Positions 6,378 to 15,510 are shown, numbered from the stretch's first letter. The stretch: 39,516 nt of DNA from Crocinitomicaceae bacterium (GCA_030830785.1 JAURMI010000023.1:1-39516); one strand, 5' to 3'. The notes: generated by a model from the sequence alone, not told the origin. Made by a program: numbers and translations.

Positions 6378-7631
6378 ATGAAATCTATACTACTCTATTT
6401 AGCTGTATCGTGTTTAATTATGGTGTCTTGCTCAACGCCAAAGAAACCAAAGCAAAAGATCGTAATAAAGGAGACCTATACACAAAATTTGCATCTAGTT
6501 GGCGATGATTCACTCAACGTTATGCTGAACATTAGAAGGCCCAAGTCATCTACAGATACCTACGGCATTACCCTGCGCCAACAAGACAAAAAAACCAATT
6601 ACAAAAAAATTGATACCACCTGGACTTCAACTCAACTAGACTCTTGTATTCGAAGTCTAACAGATCATTTGAGTAAGCAACCCTTTACATTGGCCCAAAG
6701 TGCAACCTATGTTTATAAATACAACAACTGGGTATTAGAAAAAGAAAAAAACGGTACACAAATCGATACAGCTGCTTTTCCAATTGCGGTTAGAAAAGCA
6801 TGGGAGACAAAAGACACCTTATTGAATCTCAGAAGTGCTGAATTATATCTTAAGCCAACTTATACTCAAAATGATCCAGCCATAAAAAATGCCAAATGGC
6901 AACTTAATAAAGCCCTTCAAACTACGATAGCCTTATCGCATGGAAATGCACATTTTACTTTGGACCGTTCGAAATTTGCAAGCTGGCTGAGTTTAGATGA
7001 CAAGCTCAAAATTAAAGTTGACTACATATCGGCACAAACATTCGTTCAAAACATCGCTAATCAAATTGAAATCCCATTGAGTAGAATTTTAGAATTAGGC
7101 GATGAAGAGTTCATTATTGACTCACTTAAAAACAAAAAGTTCGCTCGTATGAATATTTTTGGTGAGGTCGAGTATATTATAAATTCTATTCCTCAAGGAA
7201 AAGCATTCTCTAAATCTATTGTATTTATTGCTCAAGGCTTGCCACAAGGCCTTCAGGATGGGCTCACTGATTTTGTAGAAGTCAATATTTTAGATCAAAA
7301 ACTTTGGCTATTTAGAGAAGGAAGGCTCGTTTTAGAAACAAGCGTCGTTACGGGAAATCAAAAATATAACAGGGCAACGCCTCGAGGCGAATACCACATC
7401 TTATTCAAAACCACAAATAAAGTGCTACGAGGGCCTGGTTATGCCGCTCATGTGAATTATTGGATGCCATTTTATAAAGGATATGGGCTACACGATGCCA
7501 ATTGGCGAAGGCGTTTTGGAGCAAACATCTACGAAACAGGGGGATCACATGGATGTGTAAACATACCACCTAAAATGGCTGCAATTGTTTACGATAACGT
7601 ATACGTTGGCATGGATGTTATTATCCGATAA
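6378..7631 (+). CDS. L,D-transpeptidase (YkuD fold) lipoprotein
   Basis: L,D-transpeptidases make 3-3 cross-links in peptidoglycan or attach proteins to it. The catalytic YkuD domain occupies roughly residues 297-417. The signature is seen as H372 in 'GLHDANWR' and S-H-G-C-V-N at 390-395, with Cys393 the nucleophile and His391 beside it. The N-terminus is a lipoprotein signal (lipobox 'IMVSC'). The middle ~250 residues are poorly conserved but include a helical segment with an S-A-Q-T-F-V-Q-N-I-A-N-Q-I stretch, similar in position to the PG_binding_4 domain that precedes YkuD in many relatives. The normal 'S-x-G-C-(I/V)-R' has Asn instead of Arg here, which is common in the Bacteroidota branch. 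It is divergent from the GH25 gene with 145 bp between the starts. Confidence 0.92.
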   Translation: MKSILLYLAVSCLIMVSCSTPKKPKQKIVIKETYTQNLHLVGDDSLNVMLNIRRPKSSTDTYGITLRQQDKKTNYKKIDTTWTSTQLDSCIRSLTDHLSKQPFTLAQSATYVYKYNNWVLEKEKNGTQIDTAAFPIAVRKAWETKDTLLNLRSAELYLKPTYTQNDPAIKNAKWQLNKALQTTIALSHGNAHFTLDRSKFASWLSLDDKLKIKVDYISAQTFVQNIANQIEIPLSRILELGDEEFIIDSLKNKKFARMNIFGEVEYIINSIPQGKAFSKSIVFIAQGLPQGLQDGLTDFVEVNILDQKLWLFREGRLVLETSVVTGNQKYNRATPRGEYHILFKTTNKVLRGPGYAAHVNYWMPFYKGYGLHDANWRRRFGANIYETGGSHGCVNIPPKMAAIVYDNVYVGMDVIIR

Positions 7632-7740
7632 TTTAATCAGATCGGAAACTAGGCGGTGATTTAATTATCTCATTTTAGGGGCAACTCTACTTTCCCCTAT
7701 TATTTTTAACAAATGATTATATTTTCTATATCAATAGACA

Positions 7741-7748
7741 TACTTTTG
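7741..7748 (+). promoter_or_regulatory. Possible -7 promoter element before the 7822 gene
   Basis: TACTTTTG fits TAnnTTTG exactly, but no clear TTTG is found about 19-23 bp upstream. It would give a 5' leader of about 67 bases, longer than is usual in this window, so this is only a candidate. Confidence 0.35.
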
Positions 7749-7821
7749 CATCTCTTTTATATCAAATTGGAACAAGTTTAATATAATTACGTATACGAGC
7801 AAATTTACGCCCTATTTTATA

Positions 7822-9087
7822 ATGGAAAACGAACCGATTGAACAAAACATCAAGCCAAAGAAAAAACGAAAGATTTTAAAGATTGCATATTTTGTAGTCT
7901 TACATTTGCTTTCGGCTTTCGCCTTCTTTATGATCATTACGGCTTTGGCAGTTAAATTCAAGTGGACCAATACAAGTGGAGGAGTTGATATAAATAACCG
8001 TTACTTTTCAGAGTTGGCCAATGAATATGGCTCAGAACAAAAGAAGAGTCAACAAGAGTTAGACGACGAAGAAAACCTCTTATTGCAAAAAATTGGTTTG
8101 TTAGCACGCTTTAAACCTGTTGATGCCGTTAAAATTACAAATGCCTACATAGACACCAAAGATTTATTCATCGCCCAACGAATGTTTGATGCAGCTGCAT
8201 TACTCTTAAAAGACAATGCTGAATTTACCTCGCAACTCGAAGATTTAAAAGCGGTAAAAGACCGCAAATCTGTATTTGAGTTTTCAAATTATGAAGTTTG
8301 GCAAACCTTTTGTAATGCCGTACGCAAAGACAAAAAAGCAATAGATTCTGCGGCAAGGATTGCCGGTGTAGAATCTAGGATGATTGTTATGTGCTTAGTT
8401 GGCGAACAGGTGCGCATGTTTAATGCGAGCAGGGAGAGATTCAAACAATATGTTTACCCATTTAGTAGTGTCATACTTCCAAGAAATAGAGGCTATGGTG
8501 TAACTAGTATTTTAGAGCATACTGCCCTTCGCATTGAAAAGCAACTTTTAGACAAGAACAGTAAGTTCTATCCCGGGGATTACTTTTACAAATGTTTAAA
8601 TACTACAGATGCCGCTCCCGGTTTGGTTGTAGATAGCATTCAAGCCCATCAACATAAAACTATTCAAAGGCTAATCATGGGTGGAGATCATTTTTATTCG
8701 TACCTCTATACTGCCTTTTTGATCAGGCAACTTCAATCTCATTGGCAACGAGAAGGCTTTGACTTATCTTACAGACCTGAAATTGTAGGTACCTTATTTA
8801 ACTTGGGCTTTGATAAAAGTAAGCCAAAGAAAAATCCAGAGGTAGGTGGTTCATCTTTTGTTGTGGGAGATAAAACTTACACTTTCGGAGGTCTCTGTTA
8901 TGAATTCTATTACAGTGGTGAGATGTTAAAGGATTTCCCAATTACATCTACCCCCTTCCCCCCTGTTGGCGAGCTTGAACGCAAAAATGCCACACACCTT
9001 TTAAAAGTTAAAAAAGCAATTGAAAGGGCAGATTCGTTAGCGCGCGTTTCAGCACTTAATGATACATTAAGTGAAGCCATTCAGTAA
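7822..9087 (+). CDS. Membrane-anchored lysozyme-superfamily-like protein (putative transglycosylase)
   Basis: This 421-residue protein has a short basic cytoplasmic N-terminus, one membrane segment (about 20-43) and a large exported domain. Three features recall the lysozyme/lytic transglycosylase fold, in the order expected. First is a helix with candidate catalytic acid in 'AGVESRMIVMCLVGEQVRMF' (Glu184 and Glu195). Second is a 'RGYGVTSILEHTA' segment matching the usual S-x-G-(V/L)-x-x-I/Q loop. Third is 'GTLFNLGF', matching the late A-x-x-Y-N-x-G motif, followed by 'GGLCYEFYYSGEM'. I infer a peptidoglycan-cleaving or -binding role; this is not certain. It follows the L,D-transpeptidase in the same direction after 190 bp, extending the cell-wall gene run. 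Confidence 0.6.
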   Translation: MENEPIEQNIKPKKKRKILKIAYFVVLHLLSAFAFFMIITALAVKFKWTNTSGGVDINNRYFSELANEYGSEQKKSQQELDDEENLLLQKIGLLARFKPVDAVKITNAYIDTKDLFIAQRMFDAAALLLKDNAEFTSQLEDLKAVKDRKSVFEFSNYEVWQTFCNAVRKDKKAIDSAARIAGVESRMIVMCLVGEQVRMFNASRERFKQYVYPFSSVILPRNRGYGVTSILEHTALRIEKQLLDKNSKFYPGDYFYKCLNTTDAAPGLVVDSIQAHQHKTIQRLIMGGDHFYSYLYTAFLIRQLQSHWQREGFDLSYRPEIVGTLFNLGFDKSKPKKNPEVGGSSFVVGDKTYTFGGLCYEFYYSGEMLKDFPITSTPFPPVGELERKNATHLLKVKKAIERADSLARVSALNDTLSEAIQ

Positions 9088-9176
9088 GATTTAGCGCTGA
9101 TTTGTAACCAAATGGTTTAAGTTACATTCCTTAATAAGAAGTTAATTCTTTTTATTAATGACTAAATTCTTAAATC

Positions 9177-9674
9177 ATGAAACGTCTCTCCTATGCAGCG
9201 CGTTGTCATAACGCACACAAAGCACAAGAAAACCCTCACGGCACTTTTGTTGTTTGCTTTTTATTCCTTTTGATTTTCTTTCTAAGTGCAAAAGTTGCCA
9301 ATGCGCAATGGAGTGTAATGCAAAAATATGACGAATTTGGAAAAGGAAATTTCTATTTATTTGCTACATCACAGAAGGATGCCAAACGCATCATTTTAGA
9401 AACAATAAATGACAATCAATTCAAAATTGAAGCAAATTTTAATAAAGAAAGCCACATATTGTTCAACACGGCCTTTGTAGACCCCTTGAATAGTGAATAT
9501 GTGTATATAGTGCACTGTATAAGAGGCAACCAACAAGGTATTCCCGGTTATCACGTCTTGTGTTATTATATGGAAAATCGATACCGTTATTTTTATGACA
9601 TCACAGAAAATGATAGTCGTATTTCTCTAATCCACGACCCAGCAATTCTTAACGTAAAACCAAGTAAAAAATGA
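9177..9674 (+). CDS. Exported protein of unknown function, first of a paralogous pair
   Basis: This 165-residue protein has a long, basic n-region (about 23 residues), a hydrophobic segment and an Ala-x-Ala site ('AKVANAQ'), so it is probably exported. The mature ~120 residues align along their whole length with the next gene product: 'MQKYDEFGKGNFYLF' against 'MEDYIQIGAGNYFVH', '..Y(V/M)YVVH.(I/L)RG' and a late '(Y/F)YD/EYT' region. No known domain was recognised. Its stop codon overlaps the next start codon (ATGA), so the two are translationally coupled and probably work together. No convincing promoter was found in the 89 bases before it. Confidence 0.75.
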   Translation: MKRLSYAARCHNAHKAQENPHGTFVVCFLFLLIFFLSAKVANAQWSVMQKYDEFGKGNFYLFATSQKDAKRIILETINDNQFKIEANFNKESHILFNTAFVDPLNSEYVYIVHCIRGNQQGIPGYHVLCYYMENRYRYFYDITENDSRISLIHDPAILNVKPSKK

Positions 9675-10123
9675 ACATCAAAATTTTTATGGCCAGCCTA
9701 CTGCTCAGCAGCGCTGTCCCAGTTTTCGCACAATACCAGTTCAATTTAATGGAAGACTACATTCAAATTGGTGCCGGCAATTATTTTGTCCATTTAGACA
9801 AAGAATCTCAAGTAAAAAAAACGGTGCTATCGGTTTTAAAGGCTAACCGGTTTCCAAGCCAAGATTTAATCTTTAATAAAGGGAAAAATCTCTTCTTTGC
9901 CGGCTATTATGTAAACCCATCAGATGACCAATATATGTATGTGGTTCATGCTCTTAGGGGGCGTGAGGGCTATGATTTATTCTTTTTGTATTGTGTCAAT
10001 ACCTTGACACATCATTTTGAATATACTGAAGGAAAAGATCTCTATAGCTTGGTTTATGACCCACAGCAAAATACCAGTTCAGTCTTTACGAGCTTTGGTG
10101 CAACTTTGGTCGAGGAAAAATAG
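9671..10123 (+). CDS. Exported protein of unknown function, second of a paralogous pair
   Basis: This 150-residue protein has a textbook signal peptide ('MNIKIFMASLLLSSAVPVFAQ'). The mature domain is homologous to the preceding gene product, with the shared core 'G.GN(Y/F)...' and 'VHALRG' near its middle. Both have regularly spaced aromatic residues suggesting a small beta-sandwich or barrel. The 4-base ATGA overlap with the preceding gene shows an operon. The pair arose by tandem duplication followed by strong divergence; I judge fewer than a third of positions to be identical. Function unknown. It converges with the gene ending at 10131, only 7 bases away, with no obvious hairpin terminator in the gap. 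Confidence 0.75.
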   Translation: MNIKIFMASLLLSSAVPVFAQYQFNLMEDYIQIGAGNYFVHLDKESQVKKTVLSVLKANRFPSQDLIFNKGKNLFFAGYYVNPSDDQYMYVVHALRGREGYDLFFLYCVNTLTHHFEYTEGKDLYSLVYDPQQNTSSVFTSFGATLVEEK

Positions 10124-10130
10124 CGTATAG

Positions 10131-10526
10131 TTAATAGGTGTAGTAAAAAAGGTAAGTTTCGTATTCCTCATTATAAATAAGTTCAATATTCATCTTTCCA
10201 CCGCCTTCTAAATATGCCTTCCAATTATTTTCAGATAAGACCACATATTTATTATTGTAAATTTCAATTTGTGTATTTAGATCCTGCATATCATTGGGAA
10301 CTTGCACACAGAGATCAGTTAAATAGGTTTCGGAATCAAAATAGTAAATGAAGGTGCCAAGTAAATGATCGATCATTGTATAAGGCCGGCCTTCATCTGT
10401 AAATTCCATTTGAAGTTCAATATCTGGATATCTTGCTTGCAAGGATGAATAAGAATCTCCAAGATGAGCTTGTGCAAAGCACAATATAGGCATTAAGAAG
10501 AAGATAAAGCTTAGTATTTTTTTCAT
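10131..10526 (-). CDS. Small exported protein of unknown function
   Basis: This 131-residue protein has a clear signal peptide ('MKKILSFIFFLMPILCFAQ'). The mature part is acidic and rich in Tyr, with 'LGDSYSSLQARYPDIEL' at its start. That segment resembles proteins measuring 'G.s...v...yP', a pattern seen in small Bacteroidota proteins related to SmpA/BamE-like or PepSY-like domains, but the resemblance is weak. The C-terminus 'EETYLFYYTY'-like tail (rich in Tyr) is unusual. No promoter with an exact consensus was found; a near match (TACATTTA) lies about 30 bp before the start on the minus strand. Confidence 0.7.
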   Translation of the reverse strand: MKKILSFIFFLMPILCFAQAHLGDSYSSLQARYPDIELQMEFTDEGRPYTMIDHLLGTFIYYFDSETYLTDLCVQVPNDMQDLNTQIEIYNNKYVVLSENNWKAYLEGGGKMNIELIYNEEYETYLFYYTY

Positions 10527-10601
10527 GGTGTGCTTATTAAAATTTTATCAGACTATACTAAATGTATCGCACAATTTTCAATTGAGCAAACAAAATATTA
10601 A

Positions 10602-11876
10602 CTACTCTTGATTATCAATTGAATCTATAGGGCCTTCCAACAGCGCATCGGATTGCGAACTAGGGAGTTCTTCTACTTTTTTAAGTTTAGACATCATCTG
10701 ATTGGTGCGTGTAGTAATGAGTTTCTCAAGCTCAGAATCGGCCTCAGAAATTTTCTTCCGGGCCTTGTCGAGAACTCCTCCAAATTTGGAGAACTCGGTC
10801 TTAACTGCACCCAAAATTTGCCACACTTCACTAGAGCGCTTTTGAATGGCAAGGGTCTTAAAGCCCATTTGTAGGCTATTGAGCATAGCAGCAAGCGTAG
10901 TGGGCCCCGTTACGATTATTTTATATTCGCGCTGCAATATGGCAACTAGCTCTGGCTGACGCACAACCTCAGCAAACAATCCTTCTAACGGTAAAAACAT
11001 TATACCAAAATCTGTGGTATGCGGGGGGTCAATATACTTATCTCGGATATCTTTCGCAAATTTCTTAATGCTCGCAGCAAGTGCTTTACTCGCCGCATCA
11101 ATTGCAGCTATATCCGAGGCATCATAGGCAGTCTGTAAACGCACGTAGTCTTCTTGAGGAAATTTAGCATCAATAGGCAGGTATACCTCTTGTCCCAAAT
11201 CATCCTTACCAGGTAGTTTAATCGCGTATTCCACGTGGTCATTTGATCCTTTTTTAGTCTTTACATTGGCCTCATACTGTTCTGGAGCCATAATTTGTTC
11301 CAATATATTGCCCAATTGAATTTCGCCAAGGACACCACGTGTTTTTACATTGCTCAATACTTTTTTGAGGTCGCCTACACCACTAGCAAGATTTTGCATT
11401 TCGCCTAGGCCTTTCTGTACAGCCTCAAGGCGCTCGGAGACTAATTTGAATGACTGACCTAAGCGCTCCTCAAGCGTTTTATGCAACTTTTCGTCTACAG
11501 TTTCTCGCATTTTTTCCAAGCGCTCTTCTGTAGATTTCATAAGCTCACCTTGCTTTATGGACATAGTCTCAGAAAAATTTTTTAGAGAAAGGGTTAATTC
11601 TTCACGATTTTCTTTGGCATTTTTATTCATTCCTTCAGAAATCAAATGAAGCTTCTCCTCTAGCCTTAGGGTGAGGCGATCGAGACTAGCCGTTAATTCT
11701 TCTCTATTTTGCTTTAATGCGTCTGCCAATTCTTGACGATTGTCTTTGAATTGCACACCAAGTAGATTTTTAATTTGTTCTCCATCCTCTTGTTTTGTTG
11801 CCTGATTTATCTTTAGATAAACGGCTATTACAACTAAAATGAGTGCGCCTAAAAGCGCAATAATAAGATATTCCAT
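10602..11876 (-). CDS. rmuC: RmuC family protein (DNA recombination/inversion limiting factor)
   Basis: RmuC proteins carry a nuclease-like domain and limit inversions at short inverted repeats in E. coli; the exact reaction is not established. This 424-residue protein has the full family layout: an N-terminal membrane segment (about 2-21), a long coiled coil (about 25-170, with repeated 'NREEL' and 'EERL' heptads), and the conserved RmuC domain (about 180-385). Signature stretches include 'TRGVLGEIQLGNILEQ', 'YLPIDAKFPQEDY', 'DFGIMFLPLEGLFAEVV' and 'IVTGPTTLAAMLNSLQMGF'. The Asp and Lys of 'PIDAKFP' are the expected active-site-like residues and are intact. It is a single gene with its own promoter (TAATTTTG, minus strand, 13 bp before the ATG). 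Confidence 0.95.
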   Translation of the reverse strand: MEYLIIALLGALILVVIAVYLKINQATKQEDGEQIKNLLGVQFKDNRQELADALKQNREELTASLDRLTLRLEEKLHLISEGMNKNAKENREELTLSLKNFSETMSIKQGELMKSTEERLEKMRETVDEKLHKTLEERLGQSFKLVSERLEAVQKGLGEMQNLASGVGDLKKVLSNVKTRGVLGEIQLGNILEQIMAPEQYEANVKTKKGSNDHVEYAIKLPGKDDLGQEVYLPIDAKFPQEDYVRLQTAYDASDIAAIDAASKALAASIKKFAKDIRDKYIDPPHTTDFGIMFLPLEGLFAEVVRQPELVAILQREYKIIVTGPTTLAAMLNSLQMGFKTLAIQKRSSEVWQILGAVKTEFSKFGGVLDKARKKISEADSELEKLITTRTNQMMSKLKKVEELPSSQSDALLEGPIDSIDNQE

Positions 11877-11889
11877 ATTACTTTTTTTA

Positions 11890-11897
11890 CAAAATTA
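11890..11897 (-). promoter_or_regulatory. -7 promoter element of rmuC
   Basis: The minus strand reads TAATTTTG (exact TAnnTTTG), 13 bp before the start codon, so the expected leader is about 8-10 bases. It lies in the 53-bp gap after the T9SS protein gene, so rmuC can be transcribed on its own. Confidence 0.6.
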
Positions 11898-11929
11898 GTC
11901 TAGACGACCATAAACTTTTTACGTTGTGA

Positions 11930-13378
11930 TTATAACTTGATAACCTCCATACTTCCCTTACGAAAGTTGAAATCAACTACAATAGTATACTTGCCTGGCA
12001 TTAATTGTGATAAATCCAATTTCATTTCAGTACTTGGCTGATCCAATTCATAGCTTTGCAGTGCTTTGGAGGCTCCATCAAATATAGTGACCCTGTGCAT
12101 ATTTATAGTTGAACTAATACTGCATTTGTCTCTTATCGGATTGGGCCAACATGAAAAACTCGGTTCGACAATATTCTCTACAGCATTATTTTGAATAATC
12201 GTGCCCTTCCGGTAAATAACTGTTCCTGAGGAATTGTCTTGATAAACAATATGTATTTCATTTCCATCAAGTACGACATCGCTGTAAATCTGATTCCCAC
12301 TCACCGCTTCGTTTGCTAAGATTTTGGTTGTATAAAGCTGTCCGCCATCAAAGGTTGGTGCAACGGAAACATAAACATCGTAATTACTACCTGTATTTTC
12401 ATGCCAAACAATGGCCATATAGTTCTCGGATGCCGCAATTCTCGGATGATTTTGATTTGCATTGACTTGAGCAGGTGCTGCTAGCGAGTCTGACAAAAGA
12501 GAATTAATCTGACTTGTCAAATGTGATTTGGACAAATAAACGCGATATGCCCCAGAAGCTTTGCTTGCTCCAACACTCCAAAGCGTATCGTCAACAATTA
12601 CCCCATCTGGTGCAGTAGAAGGGCAGCTATTTACTAACCAATTCAGGTTTTCTACATTTGTATTACTCAAAAAATCTAATCCCGCATTATCGGAATAAAC
12701 GCCGTATATGTCACGCAAATTTTGATTGTTGTTGCGGTAAAGCAATACTTGTTGATTTGCCTCAATGACTAGTTCTGAAGGGCAACAATCGCAGGCTTCA
12801 ACATCAATGCCAGCAGTTATATTTTGAGCATTGCTAAATGATGCGCCAAAATCATTTGAATGGATAATATAATAATTGGGAGAAATCCAATTTTGATCAT
12901 GACCCATGTATACAACATGTGGCTGACCATTTTGATCTACCTCCAATGAGGGTAGCCAGGCCACACCAGGTTGTTGATGATCAATGAGGATGGTGTCGCT
13001 AAGTGTTGTGCCTCCATCAAAAGAGCGCACTAAATAAATTGATCCAGTCTCGAGTGGAAGCGTTTTAAAAACAATGTAAATGGTATCACCTTTAGAGCCT
13101 AGATCAGCAGAAGTCCAATAGTTTACATAGGCCATACCATTTGAAGCAAATTGTTGCGGAGCGCTAAACTGGTTACCAACCATTTTAGTCAAATAAAGTT
13201 CGCCACTGTTCTTTCCAAAAACAACAACTGGTTCTTTAGCGCCATTGAGTACAATTCTCGGTTTAGTATTCCCTTGTTGTGCATTGGAAACCCCTATTGA
13301 AGTTTCCCATTCAATATTTAACTGACCAAATATTAAATTGGAAACAAAACAAAGAATAAACAATAACTTATAATTCAT
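11930..13378 (-). CDS. T9SS-secreted protein with BNR/sialidase-like propeller repeats
   Basis: This 482-residue protein has a signal peptide ('MNYKLLFILCFVSNLIFGQ') and, in the last ~74 residues, a type A sorting domain of the type IX secretion system. That domain carries the 'WPNPIRDKCSI' entry motif, a middle '(V)TIFDGASK' strand and 'LSQLMPGKYTIVV' before a basic end, so it should be carried across the outer membrane and attached to the surface or released. The body contains BNR-like motifs 'SFDGGTTLS' and 'SNDFGASFSNA' and several strand-rich repeats typical of a sialidase-like six-bladed propeller. The Arg triad and catalytic Tyr/Glu/Asp of true sialidases were not found, so no enzyme activity is assigned. 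The T9SS machinery itself is not in this window. Confidence 0.85.
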   Translation of the reverse strand: MNYKLLFILCFVSNLIFGQLNIEWETSIGVSNAQQGNTKPRIVLNGAKEPVVVFGKNSGELYLTKMVGNQFSAPQQFASNGMAYVNYWTSADLGSKGDTIYIVFKTLPLETGSIYLVRSFDGGTTLSDTILIDHQQPGVAWLPSLEVDQNGQPHVVYMGHDQNWISPNYYIIHSNDFGASFSNAQNITAGIDVEACDCCPSELVIEANQQVLLYRNNNQNLRDIYGVYSDNAGLDFLSNTNVENLNWLVNSCPSTAPDGVIVDDTLWSVGASKASGAYRVYLSKSHLTSQINSLLSDSLAAPAQVNANQNHPRIAASENYMAIVWHENTGSNYDVYVSVAPTFDGGQLYTTKILANEAVSGNQIYSDVVLDGNEIHIVYQDNSSGTVIYRKGTIIQNNAVENIVEPSFSCWPNPIRDKCSISSTINMHRVTIFDGASKALQSYELDQPSTEMKLDLSQLMPGKYTIVVDFNFRKGSMEVIKL

Positions 13379-13488
13379 TTACTTTTAATCAATTAAAAAC
13401 TAAGATAATTAAAATCGAGCGATTATTTAAAATACCTATTTTATAATCAAACTAATCCTAAATAAACTTGTTTTAATAAAAAATTACT

Positions 13489-14112
13489 ATGTCATTAATC
13501 AGAATTGACCGCGCTGAAATAGAAAAAATGGACCGCATTGAGCGCTTAAACTTGGTTAACAGCTGCACTGGTTATAAATCAGCTAACCTTATCGCAACAA
13601 TAAATAATCAAGGAAAAACAAATTTGGCTGTTTTTTCCAGCATTACTCATCTGGGGAGCGACCCTGCTCTTTTGAGCTTTATATTGAGACCAACTACCGT
13701 ACCTCGACACACCTATAAAAATATCATAGACTATGGTTTTTTCTCTGTAAATCACATTACAATTGACCACATTCCAGACGCACATCATACATCTGCCAAT
13801 TATAGCGAAGAGATCAGCGAATTTGATATGACCAACCTCGAGGCTGTTTATCATGGCGGCTGCCCTGTACCTTTTGTAAAAAATAGCCCTGTAAAATTGC
13901 TTTGCAAGTATGTAAATGAATACTTAATAAAAGAAAATGGATGTCTACATGTAATAGCGAGCATTGAGGCCATATTCTATGAATCGCATATGTTAAGCGA
14001 GGATAAATGGCTGCAGCTAGATAAAGGTAAAATACTAACTATCAATGGTTTAGACGGATACGCCTTGCCCAAATTGATAGAAAGATTTCCATACGCAAGA
14101 CCCAAGAAATAA
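13489..14112 (+). CDS. Flavin reductase-like (FMN-binding split-barrel) protein
   Basis: This 207-residue protein belongs to the flavin reductase/DIM6-NTAB family, FMN-binding split-barrel dimers that reduce flavins or act as accessory flavoproteins. The supporting pattern is an early 'CTGYKSANLIATINNQGKTNLAVFSS' region (written here in part) and 'DPALLSFILRPTTVPRHTYKNI' with the phosphate-binding Arg-x-x-x-Thr. After these comes 'GFFSVNHI', where Asn-His ends the core strand, and a late 'H-V-I-A-S-I-E-A-I' strand. The length is typical. It should be cytoplasmic since no signal is present. It stands alone, divergent from the T9SS protein gene with 110 bp between them. The substrate is unknown. 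Confidence 0.85.
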   Translation: MSLIRIDRAEIEKMDRIERLNLVNSCTGYKSANLIATINNQGKTNLAVFSSITHLGSDPALLSFILRPTTVPRHTYKNIIDYGFFSVNHITIDHIPDAHHTSANYSEEISEFDMTNLEAVYHGGCPVPFVKNSPVKLLCKYVNEYLIKENGCLHVIASIEAIFYESHMLSEDKWLQLDKGKILTINGLDGYALPKLIERFPYARPKK

Positions 14113-14231
14113 GAATTTAACGCTTAGTTAACATTGGTAACCAAATATTTAAAAATAGCATAACCTTCTTTTAATATCATTAGTGATTTGTTTATAGAAT
14201 TTTGCTTCAAGAAATTTTAAAAACAAAAAAG

Positions 14232-15491
14232 ATGAAAAAAACATTAACACTTGTGGCAGCTGCTGCGGCACTAACACTCTCGTTTTCGAGCTGTCAAAAG
14301 AAAGGTTGTACAGATCCAACGGCACTCAACTACAATGAGGCTGCTAAAAAAGATGATGGATCGTGTGTTTATGCACCAGAAGGAAATGAAGTTGTGATTA
14401 CTGACAACATTACCTCTAATACTACTTGGACTAATGACAAAATATGGATCCTAGGGGCTCGTGTTGCAGTAACTAATGGTGCAACCTTAACCATTGAGCC
14501 GGGAACTATCATCAAAGGGCAAGCAGGAACAGGTGCAAATGCAACAGCGCTTATCATTGCGCGCAATTCGCAAATAAATGCTGTTGGTACGGCTACTTCA
14601 CCTATCATTTTTACTTCTATAGCAGATGAAATTCAACCAGGGCAAATTGCTAGCCCTAATCTTGACCCAACACTGAGTGGTTTATGGGGTGGTTTAATCG
14701 TATTGGGCAATGCGCCAATTTCTGCAGATGCTGCTGAAATGCAAATTGAAGGTATCCCTGCTTCTGACCCTAATGGTCTTTATGGCGGTACTACAGCTGC
14801 TGACAATTCAGGTACAATCAAATATGTTTCTATTCGCCACGGTGGTGCCAACATTGGTGAAGGTAACGAAATCAATGGCCTTACCCTTGGAGGTGTAGGA
14901 AGCGCAACAACGGTAGAAAACATCGAAATTGTTGCCAACCAAGACGATGGTATAGAATTCTTTGGAGGAACTGTAACAGTTAAAAACATTCTTGTTTGGA
15001 ATGCCGGAGATGATTGCTTTGATACTGACCAAGCATTTGCCGGTACCTTGGATAATTTTGTTGGAATCTGTGGTTCTGCAACTGATCATGGTTTAGAAAT
15101 CGATGGTCCTGAAGGCACCATGTTGGCAGGACATACCGTAATGAACGGCACTATCAAAGGTTCTTCAGCTGCAGAACTTGGTGATTTCAGAGCCTCCGCT
15201 TTAGGTTCATTCAGCAATATCTATTTCTTTAATTTCCCTGACCCAACTGTTGAAGGCCGTGGTGACCTCTCACTTTCCTCAGGATCAGACGTCACTTACG
15301 CCAATGGTGAGCTTACGTTCAGTAACTTGCAAACAACCTTGCCTGCAGGTATAAGTTTATCTCAAGTTTTCTTAGGTGGTACGGATACTCATGCAACAGA
15401 CGTGGCACTTAATTCAAATACGGTAGGAGCCAATACCTCTGTATTTGCAAGTTGGACTTGGGCAAGTGTAAACGGTGCACTTAACTTCTAA
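14232..15491 (+). CDS. Lipoprotein with GCTDPTA motif and right-handed beta-helix-like body
   Basis: Starting at 14232 gives 419 residues with a lipoprotein signal (lipobox 'LSFSSC'); the upstream in-frame ATG (14202) would put ten residues before it and is rejected. Directly after the lipid Cys comes 'GCTDPTALNYN...DDGSC', a short Cys-bearing motif frequent in surface proteins of Bacteroidota. The body has repeated Gly/Asn/Thr-rich strands ('NGATLTIEPGTIIKG', 'GTIKYVSIRHGG', 'GLTLGGVGSATTVENIEIVANQDDGIEFFGG') that look like a parallel beta-helix. Such proteins are commonly found next to a TonB-dependent receptor, as here. I infer a surface-exposed, outer-membrane-bound partner that binds the receptor's substrate. 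The substrate is not indicated. A strong terminator separates it from the receptor gene. Confidence 0.8.
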   Translation: MKKTLTLVAAAAALTLSFSSCQKKGCTDPTALNYNEAAKKDDGSCVYAPEGNEVVITDNITSNTTWTNDKIWILGARVAVTNGATLTIEPGTIIKGQAGTGANATALIIARNSQINAVGTATSPIIFTSIADEIQPGQIASPNLDPTLSGLWGGLIVLGNAPISADAAEMQIEGIPASDPNGLYGGTTAADNSGTIKYVSIRHGGANIGEGNEINGLTLGGVGSATTVENIEIVANQDDGIEFFGGTVTVKNILVWNAGDDCFDTDQAFAGTLDNFVGICGSATDHGLEIDGPEGTMLAGHTVMNGTIKGSSAAELGDFRASALGSFSNIYFFNFPDPTVEGRGDLSLSSGSDVTYANGELTFSNLQTTLPAGISLSQVFLGGTDTHATDVALNSNTVGANTSVFASWTWASVNGALNF

Positions 15492-15510
15492 GCAACCTTA
15501 ATAAGCATTT

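Noticed and set aside
11930..13378. Active sialidase
   Set aside because: BNR-like motifs are present but the catalytic Arg triad and Tyr/Glu pair were not found.
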